From Panopea generosa (taxonomy: Eukaryota; Mollusca; Bivalvia; Adapedonta; Hiatellidae), in contig CM055896.1 in the NCBI GenBank assembly GCA_029582155.1, forward strand, positions 26,193,184-26,257,183: DNA of 64,000 bases. The letters run 5' to 3'. Positions 40,501 to 52,500 of the stretch are shown here, in pieces; the first letter of the stretch is position 1; every line of letters starts with the position of its first letter. A model generated the notes under the pieces. That model had not been told where the DNA came from, did no database searches, and was given only the letters and a program-made list of their open reading frames with translations. Both the position numbers and the translations under genes were made by a program.

Positions 40501-43500
40501 TGTGACCTGGGATATTTTTTTTACATAAACTGTTGTTGTACATGTGTAATGTTAACTTTCCTATTAGAGGTGAACTCGAGTATATTTTACACAAACTGTT
40601 GTTGTACATGTAATGTGAACTATCTTATTACAGGCAAAGTAGACAGTTTTAAGGATTCCTTTGCTGACAGCGATTACAGTGCGGGATCCATCGCCATTGC
40701 CTTTTACTCTGGCTTCTGGGCGTTTGGTGGATGGTGGGTAAATATTTCCTTCATCATTGGTTGTAGATTATTAAAGTGTTTTGTACTGGTAAATAAAATG
40801 TCCCTATTCGCTGTAATGATTTTATGCAATTAATTTACTATTGTGAAGCCGATGAGGATTTGCTGATTGTAAAAGATAAATACATTTCTTAATGCTTTAT
40901 ATCAAAAGGTTTTATATTGCAATCACGCGTATGTGAATATCCATTAATCACGTTATTAAAAAACAGGTACTTGAAGTATCCATTAATCATGTATATTACA
41001 AAAACCGTGTACTTGAAGTATCCATTAATCACGTATATTACAAAAAACGTGTACTTGAAGTATCAATTAATCACGTATATTACAGAAAAAGGTACTTGAA
41101 GTATCAATTAATCACGTATATTACAAAAACAGTGTGCTTGAAGTATCAATTAATCACGTATATTACAAAAAACAGGTAAATGAAGTATCAATTAATCACG
41201 TATATTACAAAAACAGTGTACTTGAAGTATCTATTAATCATATATATTACAAAATACGTGTACTTGAAGTATCCATTAATCATGTATATTACAAATACGT
41301 GTACTTGAAGTATCCATTGATCACGTATATTACAAAATACTTAATCACGTATATTACAAATACGTGTATTTGAAGTATCCATTAATCACGTATATTACAA
41401 ATACGTGTACTTGAAGTATCCATTAATCACGTATATTACAAATACGTTTACTTGAAGTATCAATTGATCACGTATATTACAAACAAACGTGTATTTGAAG
41501 TATCCATTAATCACGTATATTACAAATACGTGTACTTGAAGTATCCATTGATCACGTATATTACAAATACATGTACTTGAAGTATCCATTAATCACGTAC
41601 ATTCCAAATACGTGTACTTGAAGTATCCATTGATCGCGTATATTACAAACAAACGTGTATTTGAAGTTTCCATTAATCACGTATATTACAAATACGTGTA
41701 CTTGAAGTATCCATTGATCACGTTTATTACAAAAAAACGTGTGCTTGAAGTATCCATTAATCACGTATATTACAAAAAACGTCTACTTGAAGTTTCTATT
41801 GCTATGCATATAACGAAAAACATGTATCTTGAGTATCCGTTTTACCATGTACACACATGTAACGAAATTTGCTTTTCATATAGTCAAATAGTGTTATGAT
41901 ATCCGTAGCATGTTTATATAGGTACCACCGCAGCTCCAAATATATAACAATTAGAAAGGAAAAAATAATACTAAATAGTAAAAACTCGCGTAAAATCTTA
42001 TATTATTGAAGAAGCGCCATCTATGTCTACGTATGTATATTCAATAATAGAATGCGCGCAAATGTTAGGGATTTAAATACACTTACATTGGAAAAGAAGC
42101 AACAAATCGCGGAAACATTGACACAACAATTGGCTATACAGGTTTGTATTAACCAAGTTTGAGTGCAAGAATCTTGCTACGGTGAGGAAAAAGGGGCGTA
42201 ACTGTGTAGTGAGATCTAAAGTACCCGTTGACGATGTACACGACGAAGCACGTGTAGTTGAAATGTCCAGTGACAGCGTACATAACGAATACCAAGAAAA
42301 TGTGTATGTTTTTATGTTTTTTCAGGAGCTACTTGAATTTCCTCACCGACGAACTGATTGAACCTCACAGGTTAGTATTTATTGGTACTAAAGCTTGTTT
42401 GGGTGTGAATTTTGGAACACAGTGTCACTTACTTTTATAATTACATTAGAACGAGCTCATCGTGTTTACTTCAAATTTATTCAAAATTTACCTGCATATA
42501 CAAGAACGGACATTGCAGTTGGCATTACATGTATTAATTCAGAAAATGATTATATAAAAATGCAATTGCTTGCACGATTGTGTACACTCCCTTATAAATG
42601 TATTACTAAGCAAATATTCACCAACCGACCAAAGCGTTATTTAAATGATGATAATCAAACACAAGGGTTTATAACAGATACTTACAGGTTAATAATGAAA
42701 CACAATGGTTTATACCAGATACTTACAGTATTTACATGTTATTAATCAAACACAATGGTTTATACCAAATACTTACAGGTTAAAAATGAAACACAATGGT
42801 TTATACCAGATTCTTACAGGTTAATAATGAAACATAAGGGTTTATACCAAATACTTACAGGTTAATAATGAAACACAATGGTTTATACCAGATACTTACA
42901 GGTTAATAATGAAACACAATGGTTTATACCAGATACTTACAGGTTAATAATGAAACACAAGGGTTTATACCAGATACTTACAGGTTAATAATGAAACTCA
43001 ATGGTTTATACCATATACTTACAGTTTATTAATCAAACACAATGGTTTTTATCAGATACTTACAGGTTAATAATGAAACTCAATGGTTTATACCAGATAC
43101 TGACAGGTTAATAATCAAACACAAGGGTTTATACCAGATACTTACAGGTTAATAATGAAACTCAAGGGTTTAGACCAAAAACTGACAGGTTATTAATGAA
43201 ACACAATGGTTTATACCTGATACTTACAGGTTAATAATGAAACACAAGGGTTTATACCAGATACTTACAGGTTAATAATGAAACACAATGGTTTATACCA
43301 GATACTTACAGGTTAATAATGAAACACAAGGGTTTATACCAGATACTGACAGGTTTATAATGAAATTCAATGGTTTATGCCAGATACTTACAGGTTAATA
43401 ATGAAACACAATGGTTTATACCAGATACTTACAGGTTAATAATGAAACTCAATGGTTTATACCAAATACTTACAGGTTATTAACCAAACACAATGATTTA

Positions 43501-46500
43501 TACCAGATACTTACAGGTTAATAATGAAACTCAATGGTTTATACCAGATACTGACCGGTTAATAATCAAACACTCGGTTTTATACCAGATACTTACAGGT
43601 TAATAATGAAACTCAAGGGTTTATACCAGATACTTACAGGTTAATAATGAAACACAAGGGTTTATACCAGATACTGACAGGTTAATAATGAAACTCAATG
43701 GTTTATACCAGATACTGACAGGTTAATAATCAAACACTCGGGTTTATACCAGATACTTACAGGTTAATAATGAAACTCAAGGGTTTATACCAGATACTTA
43801 CAGGTTAATAATGAAACAAAAGGGTTTATACCAGATACTGACAGGTTAATAATGAAACTCAATGGTTTATACCAGATACTTACAGGTTAATAATGAAACA
43901 CAATGGTTTATACCAGATACTTACAGGTAAATAATAAAACACAAGGGTTTATACCAAATACTTACAGGTTAATAATGAAACACAAGGGTGTATACCAGAT
44001 ACTTACAGGTTAATAATGAAACACAAGGGTTTATACCAGATACTGACAGGTTAATAATGAAACTCAATGGTTTATACCAGATACTTACAGGTTAATAATG
44101 AAACACAATGGTTTATACCAGATACTTACAGGTTAATAATGAAACACAAGGGTTTATACCAGATACTTACAGGTTACTAATGAAACACAATGGTTTATAC
44201 CAAATACTTACAGGTTAATAATGAAACTCAATGGTTTATACCAAATACTTACAGGTTATTAACCAAACACAATGATTTATACCAGATACTTACAGGTTAA
44301 TAATGAAACTCAATGGTTTATACCAGATACTGACAGGTTAATAATCAAACACTCGGGTTTATACCAGATACTTACAGGTTAATAATGAAACACAAGGGTT
44401 TATACGAAATACTTACAGGTTATTAATCAAACACACGGGTTTATACGAAATACTTACAGGTTAATAATCAAACACAAGGGTTTATACGAAATACTTACAG
44501 GTTAATAATCAAACACAAGGGTGTATACCAGATAGTTACAGGTTAATAATGAAACACAAGGGTTTATACGAATTACTTACAAGTTATTTATCAAACACAA
44601 CGGTTTATACCAGATACTTACAGGTTATTAATGAAACTCAATGGTTTATACCAGATACTTACAGGTTAATAATGAAACACAAGGGTTTATACCAGATACT
44701 TACAGGTTAATAATGAAACTCAATGGTTTATACCAGATACTTACAGGTTAATAATGAAACTCAGTGGTTTAAACCATATACTTACAGGTTATTAATCAAA
44801 CACAATGGTTTATACCAGATACTTACAGGTTTATAATGAAACTCAATGGTTTATACCAGAAACTGACAGGTTAATAATCAAACACAAGGGTTTATACCAG
44901 ATACTTACAGGTTAATAATGAAACTCAATGGTTTAGACCAAATACTGACAGGTTATTAATGTAACACAATGGTTTATACCTGATACTTATAGGTAAATAA
45001 TAAAACACAAGTGTTTATACCAGATACTTACAGGTTAATAATGAAACACAAGGGTGTATACCAGATATTTACAGGTTAATAATGAAACACAAGGGTTTAT
45101 ACCAGAAACTGACAGGTTAATAATGAAACTCAATGGTTTATACCAGATACTTACAGGTTAATAATGAAAAACAATGGTTTATACCAGATACTTACAGGTT
45201 AATAATGAAACACAAGGGTTTATACCAGATACTTACAGGTTAATAATGAAACACAATGGTTTATACCAAATACTTACAGGTTAATAATGAAACTCAATGG
45301 TTTATACCAAATACTTACAGGTTATTAACCAAACACAATGATTTATACCAGATACTTACAGGTTAATAATGAAACTCAATGGTTTATACCAGATACTGAC
45401 AGGTTAATAATCAAACACTCGGGTTTATACCAGATACTTACAGGTTAATAATGAAACTTAAGGGTTTATACTAAATACTTACAGGTTATTAATCAAACAC
45501 AATGGTTTATACCTGATACTTACAGGTTAATAATCAAACACAAGGGTGTATACCAGATACTTACAGGTTAATAATGAGACATAAGGGATTATACCAAATA
45601 CTAACAGGTTATTAATCAAACACAATGGTTTATACCAGATACTTACAGGTAAATAATGAAACTCAATGGTTTATACCAGATACTTACATGTTAATAATCA
45701 AATACAAAGGTGTATACCAGATACTTACAGGTTAATAATGAAACACAAGAGTTTATACGAAATACTTACAGGTTATTAATCAAACACAAGGGTTTATACG
45801 AAATACTTACAGGTTAATAATGAAACACAAGGGTTTATACGAAATACTTACAGGTTAATAATCAAACACAAGGGTGTATACCAGATACTTACAGGTTAAT
45901 AATGAAACACAAGGGTTTATACGAAATACTTACAGGTTAATAACCAAACACAAGGGTTTATACCAGATACTTACAGGTCATTAATCAAACACAAGGGTTT
46001 ATACCAGATACTCACTGGTCATTAATCAAACACAACGGTTTATACCAAATACTTACAGATTAATAAACAAACACAAGGGTTTATACCAGATACTTACTGG
46101 TCATTAATCAAACACAATGGTTTATACCAGATACTTACAGATTAATAAACAAACACAAGGGTTTATACCAGATACTTACAGGTTAATAACTATAGTCTGT
46201 TTGATTATTTACTAACCTTTATAGAAACGTCACAACTTCCATCTAAACAAGCATGGTACATTATTTTAAAAGAGAAGATATATGAAGATAATTATATTCA
46301 AATGTCAAATCGACTCTCCTCAGTGATGGAAGAGGTTCAAACTGTTAATATGTTTAAGATTCTAAATCCATGTCATATATGGTAATCATATCGAGGCAGA
46401 CCGGATATGAGACCCCAATGTCAAACAGCCGTTTTAGTTCTTGCACAATTATTTTCGTTTGTTCGTCCAGATATATGTAAACATAATGTTGTTGAAAATA

Positions 46501-49500
46501 AAGTCGTTCATATTGTCCATATGTTTTCCGAAAATAATGCAATACGAAATCTGGACACCCATCATTGAGAGTCTGGAGGTGTTCAGTAAATACCGATCAA
46601 AACAACCAAAGGCGCATATATACGATCTACTTGTAGGTTTCGGACAATACGTCATGGATGACGATCAGTTGCTGGTGACAATCATTAATAAAGTTTTCAA
46701 AATGATAACATACAAAAAAAGTTTTAGTTTAAAGTAACTATAAAGTATCAGGCGTTAATTACATGCTTACTTATCTTAATGTTTGTTAATTAAGTTTCAT
46801 GTGATTATATTTGGTATGTTTTTTGTGTTTTTTGTGTTTTTTTTATGATATCGTCATGTACATACTGTATTTTTAATTTAATATTATGGTTTGTCAAATT
46901 GTAAATGTTCTGTCTTTTAAGGTAGTTCGCGGCGTTCCTATTGGATTTTTTTACATCTGGCGTAATTTATCAAAAATCTGAACAATTGATACCTGAAGTC
47001 TCAGATTTCGTTTAAACATTGTTTTATTATATATAGTACCGCAGTTTTTCGTTAATACCGCCTCCTAGTGGTACGTATTTTTCGGACGATGTTCGCTGTT
47101 TTTCCCTTGTTAAATAATCAGTATTTATTTAAAATTGTTTTTAATAACATTATTAAATAACTAATTTTATTTCCCGTAATAAGATCTGAACTGAACTCTC
47201 ATCCAGATAAAATATAATTTGTGTTACCTTCACATATAATTATTACGCCGGAGTTGATTTTAAAAACAACGAATTTTGAAGGTTCACGCCTGATTGCACA
47301 AAAAATGCGCTGGTACAAGTTCTTGAAATTTACATATATCAAACAGGTGTTACGGGATGAACTAGTAAGTATACCAGGACAGGTGTTACGTACTGGATGG
47401 ACGAGTAAGTATACCAGGACATGTGTTACGTACGGGATGAACGAGTAAGTATACCAGGACATGTGTTACGTACAGGATGGACGAGTAAGTATACCAGTAC
47501 AGATGTTACGTAAGGGATGTACGAGTAAGTATACCAGGACAGATGCTACGTACTGGATGGACGAGTAAGTATACCAGGATATGTGTTACGTACGGAATGG
47601 ACGAGTAAGTATACCAGGATAGATGTTACATACGGGATGAACGAGTAAGTATACCAGGACAGATGTTACGTACGGGATGAACAAGTAAGTATACCAGGAC
47701 AGGTGTTACGGGATGGACGAGTAAGTATACCAGGACATGTGTTACGTACGGGATGGATGAGTGTTACGTACGGGATGGACGAATAAGTATACCAGGACAT
47801 GTGTTACGTACGGGATGAACAAGTAAGTATACCAGGACATGTGTTACGTACGGGATTGACGAATAAGTATACCAGGGCATATGTTACGTACGGGATGGAC
47901 GAACGAGTAAGTATACCAGGACATGTGTTACGTACGGGATGAACGAGTAAGTATACCAGGACAGATGTTACGTACGGGATGAACGAGTAAGTATACCAGG
48001 ATATGTGTTACGTACGGGATGAACGAGTTAGTATACCAGGACAAGTGTTACCTACGGGATGAACGAGTAAGTATACCAGGACAGGTGTTACATGTACGTA
48101 CGGGATGGATGAGTAAGTATACCAGGACAGATGTTACGTACGGGATGGACGAGTAAGTATACCAGGACAGATGTTACGTACGGGATGTACGAGTAAGTAT
48201 AACAGGACAGATGTTACAATTGGGATGAACGAGTAAGTATACCAGGACATGTGTTACGTACGGGAAGGACTAGTAAGTATACCAGGACAGATGTTATGTA
48301 CGGGATGGACGAGTAAGTATACCAGGACAGATGTTACGTACGGGATGAACGAGTAAGTATACCAGGACATGTGTTACGTACGGGATGAACGAGTAAGTAT
48401 ACCAGGACAGATGTTACGTACGGGATGGACGAGTAAGTATACCAGGACAGATGTTACGTACGGGATGAATGAGTAAGTATACCCGTTACGGTTTAAAACA
48501 GTTGTACTCTCAATGTCATGTATGCATATGTAAAACACTAATCACATTGTACATTTTGAAAATTGTATCAAATTTAATTCTGTTTCAGAAATCTCCCACG
48601 TGCAATCATAATATCCATCGCCATAGTTACGGTGGTGTACTTGATCGCCAATATCGCCTACTTTGCCGTCCTTACTCCTTCCGAGATGCTGGCATCATCA
48701 GCAGTAGCCGTCGTAAGTGGACATTTCATAAGAAATAACGGATGCATTTCTGTTTAATAACATATAATGGATGTGGCATATTCACCACGAAGAAATACCA
48801 CTTCGTTATTGTTAACACCTTAAAAGGCGAGTATACAACCTTTTTTCTTCGGGACCACGTAAGCGTTTGGGGGGGGGGGGGGGGGGGGGGGGGGGGCGTG
48901 GAGGCGGGGGCAGAGGTAGCATAAACTTTTTTGCTCCCCTTATTTTAGTAAAAAAGTTTAAAAGTAACACAAAAAAAAAGCATCTGAAATAAATGACAAC
49001 CATTACTTTTTATCATAAAGGTGTAATCCCACCATTGATTTTTGAAAGCTTGTCATCATTCATAGAGAGACCAAAATGAAAGAAGTGAAACTTGCATTTT
49101 ACTGTTGGTCAACCTCTGCACTACCAAAATATGATGAGAAAAGTAGGGGTCATGTGTCATACAAGGGATTTTTTTTTCTGCTTGACAATGCTCACAAAAT
49201 GTTCAAATTCCAGGGGAGGCCATCATACTGCCGCCATCCCCTTCCTTACTTTCCCACACGTTTTGGCTCGCAATGCGTGAGTGTTTGAAACACGGTGGCG
49301 GTTCACGGTGGCGGTTCACATTTTAATACATCTTATATTTTTTGGTTTTTAGAGTGTTTGTGTATAATAAAAAACGACACAAAATACAGGAGTAAATAAA
49401 ATAATAGTCTGTGTGTGTGTGTGTGCATGCGTGCGTGCGTGTGCGTGCGTGTATGTGTGGACCCACCCCCTCTCCAATCATTGAAATTATATACGTATAT

Positions 49501-52500
49501 ATATACATATACATCGAGTTGTATCGAAATATTTTATTTCGTTCCAGACATTTTCTGACCAGACGATACCATCAGCAGCCTGGGTGACCCCAATTCTTAT
49601 AGCTATATCCGTTATGGGCGGTATCAACGGGAACTCGCTTTCAATGTCAAGGTCAAACTGCATTCAATCGCGTTTATTTAGTTTTAATATAACCTTTAAA
49701 TAAGCCTGTTTAAAACTGCACTGAGTTTATTAAAACTAAAGTTAAACCAAATGTGTGAGGCAAAACACTTATGCTAAAATGAAACACGTATGCACGCACG
49801 CACGCTCAGATACAAACGACAACGTTTATTGTATCCGCAATACAGTGGCAAAGAACGTGAATCGTGCGTTTTGACTGTTTTGCAGTATATGATATAACAT
49901 TTACACAATGTTACACTGTTAGAAAACCTAATAATGAAACTTTTATTACGTGATCGATAAGTTTCTTATAAATTCTAATATTTACATAAAAACAGTAATA
50001 TTCCCTGGATATTATGTATGCATTTCGCAAACCCAGTTACACAGATATGATATCATAATTAATATAATATATTATGTATATATCATACACTCGGTTTTCA
50101 GACATGACCATATACAGTTACACCGAGTCACAGTATGCCTATTTCTGCATACACACTGTCGTACTATAAGCAACTTTTTGAAAATTTTACATTTTAATCA
50201 ACATGCCATGTTTCCATTAATGGAAAATCAATAAACGTTTACGAATAAATATATGTGTTTTCTAATCAGGCTTTTTATGACGGGTGCAGAAAATAATCAT
50301 CTTCCCAGCTTTATCTCGATGATCAACATCAAATATCTGACACCAGTGCCGTCCCTGCTTGTCATAGTAAGTGTATACGCACGAATGTGCTTTATTTTCT
50401 CTCTTGAAAACATATATCAACAAAACTAGTTTTCGTTTACTTGTCAGACTATTCCGTATATTATTGTTCCACATCAGTTTACTTGTCGGACTATTCAGTA
50501 TATTATTGTTCCACATCAGTTTACTTGTCAGACTATTCCGTATATCGTTGCTCCACATCAGTTTACTTGTCAGACTATTCCATTTATAATTGTTCCACTT
50601 CAGTTTCCTTGTCAGACTATTCCGTATATTGTTGTTCCACATCAGTTTACTTGTCAGACTATTCCGTATATAATTGTTCCACATCAGTTTACTTGTCAAA
50701 CTATTCCGTATATTATTGTTCCACTTCAGTTTCCTTGTCAGACTATTCCGTATATTGTTGTTCCACATCAGTTTACTTGTCAGACTATTCCATTTATTAT
50801 TGTTCCACATCAGTTTACTTGTCAGACTATTCCGTATATTATTGTTCCACATCAGTTAACTTGTCAGACTATTCAGTATATTATTGTTCCACATCAGTTT
50901 ACTTGTCAGACTATTCCGTATATTATTGTTCCACATCAGTTTACTTGTCAGACTATTCCATATGTTATTGTTCCACATCAGTTTACTTGTCAGACTATTC
51001 CGTATATTATTGTTCCACATCAGTTTACTTGTCAGACTATTCCATATATTGTTGTTCCACATCAGTTTACTTGTCAGACTATTCCGTATATCGTTGTTCC
51101 ACATCAGTTTACTTGTCAGACTATTCCATTTATTATTGTTCCACTTCAGTTTCCTTGTCAGACTATTCCGCATATTGTTGTTCCACATCAGTTTACTTGT
51201 CAGACTATTCCATATTATTGTTCCACATCAGTTTACTTGTCAGACTATTCCGTATATCGTTGTTCCACATCAGTTTACTTGTCAGACTATTCCATTTATT
51301 ATTGTTCCGCTTCAGTTTCCTTGTCAGACTATTCCGTATATTGTTGTTCCACATCAGTTTACTTGTCAGACTATTCAGTATATTATTGTTCCACATCAGT
51401 TTACTTGTCAGACTTTTCCGTATATTATTGTTCCACTTCAGTTTCCTTGTCAGACTATTCCATATATTGTTGTTCCACATCAGTTTACTTGTCAGACTAT
51501 TCTATTTATTATTGTTCCACATCAGTTTACTTGTCAGACTATTCCGTATATTGTTGTTCCACATCAGTTAACTTGTCAGAATATTCAGTATATTATTGTT
51601 CCACATCAGTGTACTTGTCAGACTATTCCATATATTATTGTTCCACATCAGTTTACTTGTCAGACTATTCCATATATTATTGTTCCACATCAGTTTACTT
51701 GTCAGACTATTCCATATATTATTGTTCCACATCAGTTTACTTGTCAGACTATTCCATATATTATTGTTCCACATCAGTTTACTTGTCAGACTATTCCATA
51801 TATTATTGTTCCACATCAGTTTACTTGTCAGACTATTCCATATATTATTGTTCCACATCAGTTTACTTGTCAGACTATTCCATATATTATTGTTCCACAT
51901 CAGTTTACTTGTCAGACTATTCCATATATTATTGTTCCACATCAGTTTACTTGTCAGACTATTCCGTATATTATTGTTTCACATCAGTTAACTTGTCAGA
52001 CTATTCAGTATATTATTGTTCCACATCAGTTTACTTGTCAGACTATTCCGTATATTGTTGTTCCGCATCAGTTTACTTGTCAGACTATTCCGTATATCGT
52101 TGTTCCACATCAGTTTACTTGTCAGACTATTCCATTTATTATTGTTCCACTTCAGTTTCCTTGTCAGACTATTCCGTATATTGTTGTTCCACATCAGTTT
52201 ACTTGTCAGACTATTCCATTTATTATTGTTCCACATCAGTTTACTTGTCAGACTTTTCCGTATATTGTTGTTCCACATCAGTTTACTTGTCAGACTATTC
52301 CATTTATTATTGTTCCACATCAGTTTACTTGTCAGACTATTCCGTATATTGTTGTTCCACATCAGTTTACTTGTCAGACTATTCCATTTATTATTGTTCC
52401 ACATCAGTTTACTTGTCAGACTATTCCGTATATTGTTGTTCCGCATCAGTTTACTTGTCAGACTATTTTGTATATTATTGTTCCACATCAGTTTACTTGT

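Larger units (their letters stand above)
48713..49547 (+). other. Intron 5
   Basis: This 835-bp intron has no minisatellite. It holds a G28 homopolymer and a (GT)n/(GCGT)n tract. Small open frames here (48742-48924, 49076-49288) have no recognisable similarity. Confidence 0.75.

Noticed and set aside
40738-40833. Continuation of exon 3 past the donor (frame open to 40833)
   Set aside because: It would use donor GTAAAT or none and break phase with exon 4, while GTGGGT at 40734 restores the conserved Trp and frame.
46354-46655. Minus-strand frames of 62-68 codons
   Set aside because: They are antisense to the LINE remnant, whose plus-strand translation matches a known pattern.
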